64,000 nt of DNA, taken from CAYLRU01 sp964386565. Its GTDB lineage: Bacteria; Desulfobacterota; Desulfobacteria; Desulfobacterales; UBA5616. The stretch's first letter is position 1. The number at the start of each line of letters is the position of its first letter. Where the stretch lies: the NCBI GenBank assembly GCA_964386565.1, contig CAYLRU010000003.1:95901-159900 (forward strand). The letters run 5' to 3'. A model generated the notes under the pieces. That model was not told the origin of the DNA. It worked only from the letters and a program-made list of their open reading frames with translations, and ran no database searches. Positions 27,380 through 36,657 of the stretch are shown here, piece by piece. Both the position numbers and the translations under genes were made by a program.

Positions 27380-27745
27380 TTATCGAAGATATATCTCGAC
27401 TTCCGAGATGAAGGTCTCGGGCATAAAGGGTTTTTCAATGTAGCCTGCACAACCAATAGATAGAGCCTTTTCCTTATCGCCTACCATGGCATAGGAGGTT
27501 ACAGCCACGATGGGTACGTGGCTGATCTCCGGGATGTCCTTTATCCTCCTGGTCGCTTCAAAACCGTCCATCTCCGGGAGTTGCATATCCATGAGTATGA
27601 GGTCGGGTTTTTCCGTTTTGACTTTCTCCACAGCCTCAAGCCCGTCTTTAGCTGTGATAACCGCATAACCGTTTCTTTCCAGAAGAAAAGAGGTTAGATA
27701 TAAGTTCTGCTCGTTATCCTCTACCACCAATATCTTTTTCTTCAT
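27380..27745 (-). CDS. Single-domain response regulator
   Basis: 121 residues, receiver only, with acidic E9-D10, phospho-acceptor D53 (LILMDMQLPEMDG), VTSYAM switch region and IEKPFMP lysine. It resembles the DivK-type receivers placed next to hybrid kinases. The ATG overlaps the 3' end of the kinase gene upstream by 32 bases and has AGGGAAC before it, which implies coupled translation. Confidence 0.88.
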   Translation of the reverse strand: MKKKILVVEDNEQNLYLTSFLLERNGYAVITAKDGLEAVEKVKTEKPDLILMDMQLPEMDGFEATRRIKDIPEISHVPIVAVTSYAMVGDKEKALSIGCAGYIEKPFMPETFISEVEIYLR

Positions 27746-29726
27746 GGCGTTCCCTTTCCTCGAGTCTGACGGGCAGAGTAAAGGTGAACCTGGAGCCCCT
27801 GCCATATTCGCTTTCCGCCCAGATCCTTCCACCCAGTAACATTACCAGCTTTCGGCAAAGGTACAGCCCCAGTCCAGCCCCCTCATATCTACGTTGTGCC
27901 GTACCATCGACCTGCCGGAAAGCTTCGAAAAGATAGTCCATATTCTCCTTTTTTATCCCTATGCCCGTGTCGGAAACGCTCACTTCCAGGTTGTCATTGT
28001 CGAACTTGCACCCAATTTTTACCTCGCCGGTTTCAGTGAATTTGACCGCATTGTTAAACAAGTTCAGAAGAATCTGTAAAATTTTCTTTCTGTCGCTGTA
28101 GATTTCCAGGGTTTCATCCGGTATATCCAAGATCAGTCTCAGACCCTTTTTAGAAATCATTGGAGATAAGCTTTGGGAAACATTGGAAATAACGTCATGG
28201 ATGTTGAATCTCTCCATCGAGACATTCATCTTTCCGGATTCAATCCTGGAAAGATCGAGGATATCATTTATCAAGCCCAGAAGGTGTTTTGCCGAGCCGT
28301 ACACCATGGAAAGTTGTTTTCTCTGCTCCTCGTTGATCTCCCCGGTCAGGCCTTGCAATATCATACCGGTAAAGCCGATGATGGAATTGAGCGGAGTCCT
28401 TAACTCATGGCTCATAGTGGCCAGAAATTCGGATTTGAGCAGGTCTATTTCTTTGAGCCGGATGTTGGCCTGGGCCAATTCCTTGGTTCGTTCCGCCACT
28501 TTGGCCTCCAGTTTGTCGTGTGCCTCACGGAGAGACTTCTCCGCCCGGCTGCGGTCCAGGGCCATCACGAAAGCCGCTGAGAGACGCTCCAGGGATTCAC
28601 GGTCTTTCTCGGTGTAGCCGCCGTCTTTGTTCGCCATGCAGATCACGCCAAAGGCCTGTTCACCTCGCGAGAGCGGAACCCCCAGGAAGCACCGGAGGGG
28701 AGGATGCCCCGCGGGTATACCCACGCTCGCCCGGTGCGAAGAAGGGTCGTTGGTGATCAAGGTCTTCTTGTGCTTGATCACCTCGCCCCAGATGCCTCTT
28801 ATCTCCATGTTGCTGATTTGAACCACGGCTTGATTCCTGGTTATCCGGCAGGTTTCCCAGCCCGGGTCGGCCAGGAAGGTGGTATCCAATCTGCCCCGTT
28901 CGTTCAGTTCACCCACAAAACCGAACGCACTTGAGGTGATCTCCATGGCCACGTTCAGACAGGCCTGGCCCGCGGCAGTCGGATCGGTACTCCTCAAACC
29001 CTCATGTAAAACTTGACCGATGGCCTTCTCGATTTTTATCCGTTCCGCATCTTCTGCCTTAAGACGGACACGTTCGGTGATATCCGTTGCAGAGGGAATC
29101 ATGTAGGTGACTCTACCGGCTTCATCGAACAAGGGTTGTAAGCAGAAATCTATTGTGATGAAACGGTCCTCACCAACACGTACAACCACATCGTAACGAG
29201 AAGGTTCTCCCTGCTTTGCCCGCCTGATCGCTTTGCGTAACTCCTGCTTGATCGGCTCCGAATAGGACCACCAGTATGCTTCCTCAAATGGCTTTCCCAA
29301 TACATCTTCGGGCTTCAATCCGGCTACCTCAAGAGCTGTCTTGTTCGCCTCGATCAATGTACCGTCGGGTGTCATGAGCCCAATCAAAATAGAGATGCCA
29401 TCAAGGATTTTTCGAAGATGCAGTTCACTCTCTCTCGATGTTTCCATGGTCTTCGCCTCTTGGTGAATGAGTCGCCCCAAGAAGACCACGACCAGGAATG
29501 CCAGTATGCTTACAATCAACCCGGGCAGCTCGGTCGCTTGGCTTGTGATCGAAATCACCCAGGATTCCCTTACCTCCAACTGCGTAAAAATCTGGCGCAG
29601 AGCCATCAATCCGAACATCGCCGTCATAAGCCCTATCCGCCAATCCCGGATACGCCGCAAAAGAACAATGGACCAGCCCATCGCTACCAGGCGTATCGCT
29701 ATGGAAACGATAAGAATCAAGCTCAT
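27714..29726 (-). CDS. Membrane-associated PAS-GAF sensor histidine kinase
   Basis: 670 residues. Two or three N-terminal membrane helices (about 1-95), a PAS domain (about 100-215, ending DITERVRLK), a GAF domain (about 235-395, with FLGVPLSRGEQAFGVICMAN), a coiled coil, then HisKA with ATMSHELRTPLNS (H440) and a HATPase domain (FNNAVKFTETGE, DTGIGIKKENM, YEGAGLGLYLCRK). The first gene of the signalling operon and the only one with a clear membrane input, so it is the likely entry point of the phosphorelay. Confidence 0.9.
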   Translation of the reverse strand: MSLILIVSIAIRLVAMGWSIVLLRRIRDWRIGLMTAMFGLMALRQIFTQLEVRESWVISITSQATELPGLIVSILAFLVVVFLGRLIHQEAKTMETSRESELHLRKILDGISILIGLMTPDGTLIEANKTALEVAGLKPEDVLGKPFEEAYWWSYSEPIKQELRKAIRRAKQGEPSRYDVVVRVGEDRFITIDFCLQPLFDEAGRVTYMIPSATDITERVRLKAEDAERIKIEKAIGQVLHEGLRSTDPTAAGQACLNVAMEITSSAFGFVGELNERGRLDTTFLADPGWETCRITRNQAVVQISNMEIRGIWGEVIKHKKTLITNDPSSHRASVGIPAGHPPLRCFLGVPLSRGEQAFGVICMANKDGGYTEKDRESLERLSAAFVMALDRSRAEKSLREAHDKLEAKVAERTKELAQANIRLKEIDLLKSEFLATMSHELRTPLNSIIGFTGMILQGLTGEINEEQRKQLSMVYGSAKHLLGLINDILDLSRIESGKMNVSMERFNIHDVISNVSQSLSPMISKKGLRLILDIPDETLEIYSDRKKILQILLNLFNNAVKFTETGEVKIGCKFDNDNLEVSVSDTGIGIKKENMDYLFEAFRQVDGTAQRRYEGAGLGLYLCRKLVMLLGGRIWAESEYGRGSRFTFTLPVRLEERERHEEKDIGGRG

Positions 29727-30102
29727 GACGATTCCTCCTTACCGGCAGGCTTGCAGGTTACGATCCATGAGGTTGCCATTTAGTGGAATCCCTTCATCAA
29801 AAGGGTTTCAAAATAAGAAGGTTCTTGAGGGGCATAGTCAATCTCAGCGGCAACCGGCGGGCTTGGTTGTACGGTGCACCAAATGCATACCTCCGTCCAA
29901 CCCCTTGATTTCATTGGTATTTCGAAAATTGCTCATTTCTGAATGGGACACCGGCAGGGCTCCTTATGATATATCCTTCTTTGACAATAGGATAATGATT
30001 TTAATTTAGTCCGAATTTAGTCAAAAGTCAAGGTGATCCGGTCAAGTAAAAACAAACACCCCGGTAAGCCATTTTCAGCATGGCAGCAAAAAATCATTTA
30101 AA

Positions 30103-30142
30103 AAAACCTGTTCAAATCATAAAGCCGATTTGAACAGGTTTT
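30103..30142 (-). terminator. Intrinsic terminator, best on the minus strand
   Basis: Arms of 16 bases (30103-30118 and 30127-30142) pair perfectly around an 8-base loop. Read on the minus strand the stem is followed by a run of T. It lies 32 bp after the stop of the small ORF at 30174-30308, so it could end that unit or the whole leftward cluster. The rest of 29727-30173 shows no gene. Confidence 0.65.
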
Positions 30143-30173
30143 CCGCACCCCAAATGATAAGCCTTGAAAAATC

Positions 30174-30308
30174 TCATTCCATCTGCGCAACTGCAGCGGA
30201 AATGTCTTTCTCATCTTTTGTTTCGCCGTTATTTGACTTGATGAAGGTTTCAAACGGCCTGGTGAGGTGATTGAGTTCAAAAATGAAACGACCTCCCAAA
30301 AGATCCAT
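30174..30308 (-). CDS. Small ORF of unknown function before a terminator
   Basis: A 44-residue reading frame from ATG 30308 (58 residues if TTG 30350 is used). Its protein-like composition continues upstream of the ATG (YGDLTRFHQGRAPFSLPMD), then meets an in-frame TGA near 30390. No ribosome site is visible before the ATG. It could be a short real gene or the 3' end of a decayed one. The close intrinsic terminator downstream (30103-30142) is the main support for it being transcribed. Confidence 0.3.
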   Translation of the reverse strand: MDLLGGRFIFELNHLTRPFETFIKSNNGETKDEKDISAAVAQME

Positions 30309-30562
30309 TGGAAGGCTAAAAGGTGCCCGGCCTTGATGAAAACGGGTCAAATCGCCATAACTTATTGATATAAGGTGACAAAGTCATATTGAGATGATGC
30401 AATTGAATGCTCAACGATTTCATCAAAACCCCTGCTTTCAACCCATGCATCTGCGTCTACCCCAACTGGTTCGGGGTTGATCGGCCATCTATGAGCGTAT
30501 GGGCCGATAATTTATTACGCCAATTCGATTTTTTTGCAGATTCCGTCGTACTCAAATCGAAT

Positions 30563-31006
30563 TCAATTGTTGTCAAGATTTGCCACCATAAGCTGATGGG
30601 GAATATTCATGTAATGAAATACTTCCCCCTGGCACGTCCAACCGAGTCGTTTAAAAAAACCGACGTTTTGTATTTGAATCTTGGCCGTAAACCGCCTGCC
30701 GTTTTTTGATTTCACCAGCCGGACAGCTTCCCTGACCAAAAGCGCCCCGGCAATTCCTCCGCGATACCCTTTTTTTACGGCCAGTCGACTCCCGACCCAG
30801 TGGTCTTTTCCCTCGCAATAAACCCTTACTGTTCCAATAATGCCATCCGGAGATTCTGCAATCAGATAGATTGCCAGGTCATCGTATTTGTCAACATCGG
30901 AACTGTTAAAGAGCTGTTGTTCTTCAACAAATACTTCCTTTCTGAGAGAAAATACCTCGTTTAGGTCTTTTTCGGTTGTTGCCTGCCGGATAAGCGGTTT
31001 CTTCAT
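30563..31006 (-). CDS. GNAT acetyltransferase, MSMEG_0567/Sll0786 N-terminal type
   Basis: 147 residues. The order of motifs, FVEEQQLF (about 26-33), VDKYDDLAIYLIAE (about 38-51), IIGTVRVY (about 56-63), WVGSRLAVKKGYRG (about 70-83), AKIQIQNVGFFKRLGW (about 109-124) and the terminal PHQLMVANL, matches the nitrogen-starvation GNAT family known from Sll0786 and the N-terminal half of MSMEG_0567. That family belongs to the conserved Nit1C cluster with a radical SAM protein, a nitrilase and an AIR-synthase-like protein. The radical SAM gene lies 2.9 kb away on the same strand; the AIR-synthase-like gene is at 56302. Confidence 0.78.
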   Translation of the reverse strand: MKKPLIRQATTEKDLNEVFSLRKEVFVEEQQLFNSSDVDKYDDLAIYLIAESPDGIIGTVRVYCEGKDHWVGSRLAVKKGYRGGIAGALLVREAVRLVKSKNGRRFTAKIQIQNVGFFKRLGWTCQGEVFHYMNIPHQLMVANLDNN

Positions 31007-31101
31007 GTTTCAAAGTACTCCTGCACCGCCGTTTATTTCACGGGGCGCCCATGAAGTCTGAACGCAGGGTGTTAACATCTCATTAATAATTTATTACCGT
31101 A

Positions 31102-32406
31102 TCAACCCGGATTAACCTTTTCAACCGGTTCGGTCATGCTGAAATCACGGCCGAGCAATTTTTGTTTCAGTTCCCCGGCCGCATTTATTGCTGTTACCCT
31201 GTCTGAAAGGCGCTGGATAAAAGGAACCCGCTTTCCTTCCACGATGACCGTTCCGAGTTCGCCGTCAAAGCAATCACCGTTGCAGGAAGCCATGCATATC
31301 CCGCAGTGAAAGCATAGGGTTTCGTTTATCTTTTCCTTATCCCGGTTAAATGCCCCGGTGGGGCAGAGTAATTCCGGAGGGCAATCAATGCAATGAGATC
31401 GAAATTTATTGCAGATGTCCGGGCTGAATGTAAAATAACCGGAAGTGTTTTGCCACAAATCAGCATAACTGCCCGTGGAAATGGGAATCCGTCCCCTGAC
31501 ATCGGTGATGACAAGGGGGATGTCCTGGTCCATCGTTTTTACCGATGCCAGGACGGACTCATCGATAATGGGGATGGGCACTGCCCAGGTCTGAATGACT
31601 TCAGGGCCCTCAGAGGTTTGAAATCCGCCTAAATAACGCGGCTTCATGGTGTGCATGTCCGCTACGACCGACAGGCAGGGTCTTTCCGGACTGGTCCTCG
31701 TTCCCGGCCCAGTTATATAACCGATTCCTCCGTTTAACATGATGCGTGTGCCGATTCCCATTGTCTTCAATCCGGGGTCCTTCTGGATCGGGTTGATTTC
31801 ACCGCAACCGCAGGCCGTAGCCCCCTCGAGTTTTCCAGGTAATGACGTTGAACAAAAGATGGTTTTAAAAGGGGGATCTCCGGGATTTACAAATCCCATA
31901 TAATTTCGGAAGGCATGCCGGCTGCCATGCAGCATGGCATGGGGAATTTCACTCAGGTTTATATTGCCTTTGAGGATCTTCCCCCCGGTTGTTTCCACTT
32001 CCACCCGGATATCCTTATGGGCAACGATATCCCGAAAAAGGTGGCCGCCGCCGTATTTTTTATCATCCCGGCTGTGCCCCGGTCCGTAGACAACGGCATC
32101 AATCATACCGATACTTTCGTTGGGGCAGGGGCCGGGATACCCTTCTACACCATTAAAAAAAATTCTGGCCGCTTTTTTAAATACATTGGGCTCACAAAAC
32201 CTGAAACCGAGAACAGCATAAGTCCCGGACATAAGGCCGCAGGTCGCTGTTGTAACCACATCCACATCTCCAAACCCGACGTCTTTTCCCGACCGCACCA
32301 TATTACACAGTTCCGCCGCCGTCATGACCACGGCATCGCCATTTGCCAGCTTCTCATTAATTTCCTTAAAGGATCGTTTTTTGGCAGGTGGATCTATACG
32401 GGTCAT
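31102..32406 (-). CDS. HcyBio (DUF39) protein with C-terminal ferredoxin motifs
   Basis: 434 residues. Residues about 1-335 match the homocysteine-biosynthesis domain PF01837 (segments TTATCGLMSGTYAVLGF, YPGPCPNESIGMIDAV, GSRHAFRNYMGF, NGGIGYITGPGTRTSPERP). The end holds CIDCPPELLCPTGAF and CFHCGICMASCNGDC, two iron-sulfur sites, as in methanogenesis marker 16 proteins. The family is linked to making homocysteine from aspartate semialdehyde and a sulfide source using a persulfide cysteine. ATG 32406 follows GAGGCG; ATG 32418 is an alternative. Its position beside Nit1C-type genes is unexpected. Confidence 0.8.
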   Translation of the reverse strand: MTRIDPPAKKRSFKEINEKLANGDAVVMTAAELCNMVRSGKDVGFGDVDVVTTATCGLMSGTYAVLGFRFCEPNVFKKAARIFFNGVEGYPGPCPNESIGMIDAVVYGPGHSRDDKKYGGGHLFRDIVAHKDIRVEVETTGGKILKGNINLSEIPHAMLHGSRHAFRNYMGFVNPGDPPFKTIFCSTSLPGKLEGATACGCGEINPIQKDPGLKTMGIGTRIMLNGGIGYITGPGTRTSPERPCLSVVADMHTMKPRYLGGFQTSEGPEVIQTWAVPIPIIDESVLASVKTMDQDIPLVITDVRGRIPISTGSYADLWQNTSGYFTFSPDICNKFRSHCIDCPPELLCPTGAFNRDKEKINETLCFHCGICMASCNGDCFDGELGTVIVEGKRVPFIQRLSDRVTAINAAGELKQKLLGRDFSMTEPVEKVNPG

Positions 32407-32539
32407 ATCGCGCCTCATTCTTGAAAGGCTTTTTCAGGTGGGCCTCCTGATCAGCCCCTGGTTGTTGTGTAAATCCGTTTAAACTCGACTTTGTTGTAAT
32501 ATGTAAATATAAACCTTGTCTCTCCAGTGTCCCGACCCG

Positions 32540-33898
32540 TTAATTGGAATAGTCGGATTGAATCGTAGAAAAGTAGATATTCAGAAAATGCTGTGTGAGT
32601 ATTTTCAAGAAATGAAACAGTTTTTCCGCTTTTTTCGTGGTGTCCTGCTGCTGATCCAACCGCTGCTTCATGTCTCGCAATAATTCGGTAACGGTTTTTG
32701 CCGTTTTTTCAATCACTGGTTCCGAATTCAGGGGGATTGTGAAATTTTTTCGGCGTTCAAGTGACTTGATCCGTGTCCACATGGCCTCAATAAACACCCG
32801 GATTTTTTCAGGTTCGTACACTTTATTCCCGATTTGCCATTGAACCGGAAGCATTTCCATGCCGTATGCCGTTATTCGGGAGTTGCTTAACTCCCGCTTG
32901 ATGTTCATCAGCAGGTTTTTTGCCGCCCGTCCGTTCAGTATAATACTCTTTTGGGAATGTTTTATCTTAATATCCCGGGAGAAGGCAGGGTTTTCCCAGT
33001 AAATGGCATCGATCACCAGCTTATTGGCCTCGGGAAAACCCGGGTGTTCAAAATGGGGTCCGAATAGATAGAAACATCCACCGCCCATAACTGTTTTTAC
33101 CGCAGCGACATTTCCGATCAGGGTTTCACGGGCCAGTTCCTCATTTACAAGGTAGGTGGTTTTGTTTGTAAAACTGTCATAACAGGCCAGGGTTGACGCT
33201 TCATTCGAGGCTATCAGTGACGGCCCCCCATATAATGGCGCGGTCACCGTACCCATACCGGCAAATGGCGGTATGCCGGTTGTTTTCAGCCTGACGTCTT
33301 CTCTTACGGGATGGAAAATAAAGGAACATCCATAGGGCGTACAAAATTTTCCCGCCATTCTTTCCGCCTCGGGGAGCGTTTTGGTCAAATTATTTATTTT
33401 TACACTGACAAAATTAAACCGGTTGAGATGTTTCTTGGATGAATTCAAAGGGAGATACGCCCCGGCGCATGAACCGAGGTATAGTCCGCCTGATGCAACA
33501 AAGTTTTTGATTTTAGCGGCCCCTGCCTCACCCAATCCTTCAGCAATGGAAAACGTATCACCCCCGGACATGGCAAGGACATCCAATCCGGTTAAACCGT
33601 TTTCCCGAATATCTTTTTCATCCAGAAAAATCAGGTTATAAAACCCCATCCGTTCAAAAAGATCTGCAAACCATAGACAGGAATGGGAGGTGCCAATCCC
33701 CATGTAAATCCCGATGGCCGGCAGCCTCAAATTTTTTTTTCCATCAGGTCCGGTCGATGAAAAAAAACATCCGTTTGGACCCTGTTTGAAAAAGAACTTT
33801 TCACCTTTGGCGATTCGATCGTTTATGACACGATATTGCTTGTATATAATGTTTGTTTTATTCATCTTTGAGCGCCATGAAACAAGCAGGTTACCCAT
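32540..33898 (-). CDS. BPL_N / glutamine-amidotransferase-like protein
   Basis: 452 residues. The core (about 60-330) is a class I amidotransferase-like fold of the BPL_N type (PF09825): LDVLAMSGGDTFSIAEGL (about 105-122) and GGLYLGSCAGAYLPL (about 137-151), where C144 stands at the nucleophile elbow. No biotin-ligase catalytic domain follows; the last 110 residues are helical and charged. The reaction is unknown; amide hydrolysis or ammonia release is an inference. The chosen ATG overlaps the radical SAM stop (ATGGGTAA), suggesting coupling. ATG 33865 is an alternative start. Confidence 0.7.
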   Translation of the reverse strand: MGNLLVSWRSKMNKTNIIYKQYRVINDRIAKGEKFFFKQGPNGCFFSSTGPDGKKNLRLPAIGIYMGIGTSHSCLWFADLFERMGFYNLIFLDEKDIRENGLTGLDVLAMSGGDTFSIAEGLGEAGAAKIKNFVASGGLYLGSCAGAYLPLNSSKKHLNRFNFVSVKINNLTKTLPEAERMAGKFCTPYGCSFIFHPVREDVRLKTTGIPPFAGMGTVTAPLYGGPSLIASNEASTLACYDSFTNKTTYLVNEELARETLIGNVAAVKTVMGGGCFYLFGPHFEHPGFPEANKLVIDAIYWENPAFSRDIKIKHSQKSIILNGRAAKNLLMNIKRELSNSRITAYGMEMLPVQWQIGNKVYEPEKIRVFIEAMWTRIKSLERRKNFTIPLNSEPVIEKTAKTVTELLRDMKQRLDQQQDTTKKAEKLFHFLKILTQHFLNIYFSTIQSDYSN

Positions 33899-34991
33899 CT
33901 GACTCAAAATACGCCAGTGCACTGCATGCACCGCAACGGACACACCCTGCTTTGCTGACCTTTGAAGACAGGCCATACTGCTGAAGGATGTCGCTTATAC
34001 GACGATACAATTCGTCCATATACGCCGGTTCTGTCGGTCCAACATCGCAACAGATTCCCGGGATGGGGCGAAAAGGGACGACAAAAGGAAATACGCCCAA
34101 TTCGGCAAGATATTCCGCCCCGCTTACCATTGAATCAGGAGATTCTCCCAAACCGGCAATTAAAAAACTGCTGACCTGATTTTTACCAAACAGTGCCACC
34201 GCCTTTTCCCATGATTTTGTGTATCGTGGCAGTCCGTACTCGTATTTTGCAGGTGCTATTTTGGAAAGGACATTTTCGTCAAAACTTTCAATGTGGATGC
34301 CAAGGGTGTCGAGACCTGCTCGTTTTAATTCATCCAGCATGCCCGGATCCGAAGGCGGTTCTATCTGTACGTGGACAGGAAGACCGGTGGATTCCTTTAT
34401 GGAAGACACGCAATCAGCGATATGGCCAATGGCTTTTTCCAGCGAGCTTGTGCACCCGGTGGTCAGGACGACATGCTGAATGCCGTCCCTGCCTTTTGCA
34501 GTTTCAGCGACCTCTTTCAACTGGGCGGGGGTTTTCACCTCAATGGTTTTTCCGCTCTGCAGTGAAAGTTCAATACCGCAAAATCGGCATCTTTTTTTTG
34601 AGTTCCAATAAATGCACCTCTGAAATACGGTCGTGGCCAGGCAGTCCTTTCCGTGGAGCAGGGCGATCTTATGATACGCAATACCGTCATCCGTCATATG
34701 GTTATAATAATCAGGCCTTCCGACGATCTCGACGGGAAAGAGGGGGATTGAGTCCTTGTATAGAGTCAAGCCGCCGCTTTTTTTTTGCAGACTATAAGAG
34801 GAATTCCTGGCATATGAACTGTTTACCGGTACATTTGCCGGTTTATCCCCGATCAGCAGGGTGCATCCTTCAGCAGGTCCCGCACCACCGTTTCTTTTTT
34901 GAACCTCCCATGGAATCTGAACCCCCCGTATGAGCAATTCGCTCATGGTTTTTCCCAGCATCATGCTTTCTACCGCCATGTGGTCGGTCAT
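33891..34991 (-). CDS. Radical SAM protein, MSMEG_0568 family
   Basis: 366 residues. The N-terminal LLIRGVQIP plus RNGGAGPAEGCTLLIG (about 19-49) is a signature of the MSMEG_0568/Sll0785 family (TIGR04043). The SAM-cluster cysteines are C126, C135 and C138 (Cx8CxxC) instead of the classic Cx3CxxC. The C-terminal GCVRCGACSAL adds three more cysteines, possibly for a second cluster. In the Nit1C cluster this enzyme stands beside a nitrilase and a GNAT; its reaction is unsolved. Here it overlaps the BPL_N-like gene and follows an unknown 240-residue gene by 12 bp. Confidence 0.82.
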   Translation of the reverse strand: MTDHMAVESMMLGKTMSELLIRGVQIPWEVQKRNGGAGPAEGCTLLIGDKPANVPVNSSYARNSSYSLQKKSGGLTLYKDSIPLFPVEIVGRPDYYNHMTDDGIAYHKIALLHGKDCLATTVFQRCIYWNSKKRCRFCGIELSLQSGKTIEVKTPAQLKEVAETAKGRDGIQHVVLTTGCTSSLEKAIGHIADCVSSIKESTGLPVHVQIEPPSDPGMLDELKRAGLDTLGIHIESFDENVLSKIAPAKYEYGLPRYTKSWEKAVALFGKNQVSSFLIAGLGESPDSMVSGAEYLAELGVFPFVVPFRPIPGICCDVGPTEPAYMDELYRRISDILQQYGLSSKVSKAGCVRCGACSALAYFESDG

Positions 34992-35003
34992 ATACCGATG
35001 TCC

Positions 35004-35726
35004 TTAGCAAGCCGGTTTTTGTTCGTACCGGGAGACCTCCAGGTATTGGTTTGCCGGCAAGCCGGCATACATCACAGCGCCCGGGCAGGGAACGATCAGC
35101 TTTTTGTAAAACCCGGCGCCGATAATATTATACAATTCCATACATGCCGAACAGATATATTTGGTCTTATCAATGGAATATGGAACAGGACCCTTTTCAT
35201 GGGGGATATAATATGCCGGCTCGATGAAATTGCTGTGATTGGCGCAATGGGTGATAAACAGTTCTTCAAAGGTGATTCGTCTCAGTCCCATGACTTTCAT
35301 CCACTTGTCATGTTTTCCGGGGGGCTCCGATGCAAGATCGTCCCAGGCAGCGGGCTTTGTTTTCTGATAGCCGTCTGATGCGATCATCTTCAGTTTTTCG
35401 TCCCTACCGGGAAGCTTCGAAGGCCTGAAGTTGGTCTTCCGGATAACAACTTCCGGATAAATGCCGTTTTGGTTTATTTTATCGGTACTCACAACGAGAA
35501 TTTGGCCCGAACGGCAGGAAGCTTCATACCATGACATCTGGCGCCTGCAGAGGTCGAAATTCCGCCATGCACCGGGAAGAACGGCTGCAATCCTGATATT
35601 TCGTGCAAGCGGCGTGCAAACGGCTTTTTTAATTTCATTAACTTTAAGGCCCGTGTCCACCAAGCCCTTTTTCAATGCTTCGTACGGATCAGTCTCAAGC
35701 CAGTAAATATATTTCTGATATTCCAT
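35004..35726 (-). CDS. Conserved-looking protein of unknown function with DPxxA start
   Basis: 240 residues, soluble. I do not recognise a family. Visible features: YIYWLETDPYEALKKGL (about 6-22), a basic central part, and a C-terminal CSACMELYNIIGAGFYKKLIVPCPGAV (about 192-218) where a CxxC pair and another Cys could bind metal. It lies 12 bp upstream of the radical SAM gene and 18 bp after the SDR gene, so it is in the same operon. Its tight link to the radical SAM gene makes it a candidate partner or substrate protein. Confidence 0.6.
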   Translation of the reverse strand: MEYQKYIYWLETDPYEALKKGLVDTGLKVNEIKKAVCTPLARNIRIAAVLPGAWRNFDLCRRQMSWYEASCRSGQILVVSTDKINQNGIYPEVVIRKTNFRPSKLPGRDEKLKMIASDGYQKTKPAAWDDLASEPPGKHDKWMKVMGLRRITFEELFITHCANHSNFIEPAYYIPHEKGPVPYSIDKTKYICSACMELYNIIGAGFYKKLIVPCPGAVMYAGLPANQYLEVSRYEQKPAC

Positions 35727-35744
35727 ATTTTAATGAGGATGTTT

Positions 35745-36641
35745 TCAGTGAATTTCCTGCTTGCTCATTAATTCTAAAACGATTTCTACGATAGGCTCAT
35801 AAACAGTCAGTATTTCCGGGTTTTTCATCTCAAGAATATTTTTCATGCGTGCTTCAATATGTTTGTTGAAATCATGGGTGATGATATAAAACTGTTCATC
35901 ACGAATTGCATTCAGCACCAACCGGCCCACTTCTTTTGGATCCATACCCCGCTCCAGCCAGGTTTCCATCGCCTTTTTGAAAATTTCCCCTTCTTTATCT
36001 ATTTCCGGAGGCGGGGGGACGGTGTCCGGTCGATTCAGCTCAGGCGTCGTATTAATATTTGTATTGACGGGTCCGGGGCACAACACACTTACTTTTATTT
36101 TAGACCCAAGGGTTAAAAGTTCATCATGAATTGTTTCAGACAAAGTGACAATGCCGTGTTTTGTTACGGCATACGGTGCATTGCCAGGATTGGAAACCAG
36201 GCCTGCAGCCGATGCCGTGTTCACGATATGGCCTTCGGTATCCTGCTTTAACATAATCGGCATAAACGTATGGATGCCATTAACAACGCCCATGAGATTG
36301 ACATCAATAACCCATCTCCATCCCTCTATGGCAGTTTCCCAGCTTTTCCCTCCGGGATAACTAACCCCGGCGTTATTACATAAAACATGAACCGCTCCAA
36401 ACGCATCGATTGTCTTATCGGCAAGATTTTCAATCTGATCTGTATCGGACACATCCGCTGTAACCCCAATCACATCCCCGCCAGCGTTTTTGATCGATCT
36501 TACCGTATCGTTTAACATTTCTTTATTTGCATCAGAGAGGACCACTTTCATACCGGCTTCCACAAAATTCTCCGCCATTCCACGACCAATACCGCATGCT
36601 GCCCCCGTTACAACGGCGACTTTGTCTTTAAATGTTTTCAT
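35745..36641 (-). CDS. Short-chain dehydrogenase/reductase
   Basis: 298 residues. TGAACGIG (12-19) binds NAD(P), NNAGVSYPGG follows strand 4, and the catalytic Ser and YxxxK lie in TASAAGLVSNPGNAPYAVTK. A 50-residue C-terminal extension (about 235-298) is longer than in classical SDRs. It should oxidise or reduce a hydroxyl group in the pathway. A decayed copy of its 3' part lies at 42229-42300. The gene is 16 bp after the AOR-like gene. Confidence 0.88.
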   Translation of the reverse strand: MKTFKDKVAVVTGAACGIGRGMAENFVEAGMKVVLSDANKEMLNDTVRSIKNAGGDVIGVTADVSDTDQIENLADKTIDAFGAVHVLCNNAGVSYPGGKSWETAIEGWRWVIDVNLMGVVNGIHTFMPIMLKQDTEGHIVNTASAAGLVSNPGNAPYAVTKHGIVTLSETIHDELLTLGSKIKVSVLCPGPVNTNINTTPELNRPDTVPPPPEIDKEGEIFKKAMETWLERGMDPKEVGRLVLNAIRDEQFYIITHDFNKHIEARMKNILEMKNPEILTVYEPIVEIVLELMSKQEIH

Positions 36642-36657
36642 TCCTCCCCCCTTTCAT

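Noticed and set aside
29844..29936. 30-codon minus-strand ORF beginning MSNFRNTNEIKG
   Set aside because: No ribosome site, no recognisable family, and short enough to be chance.
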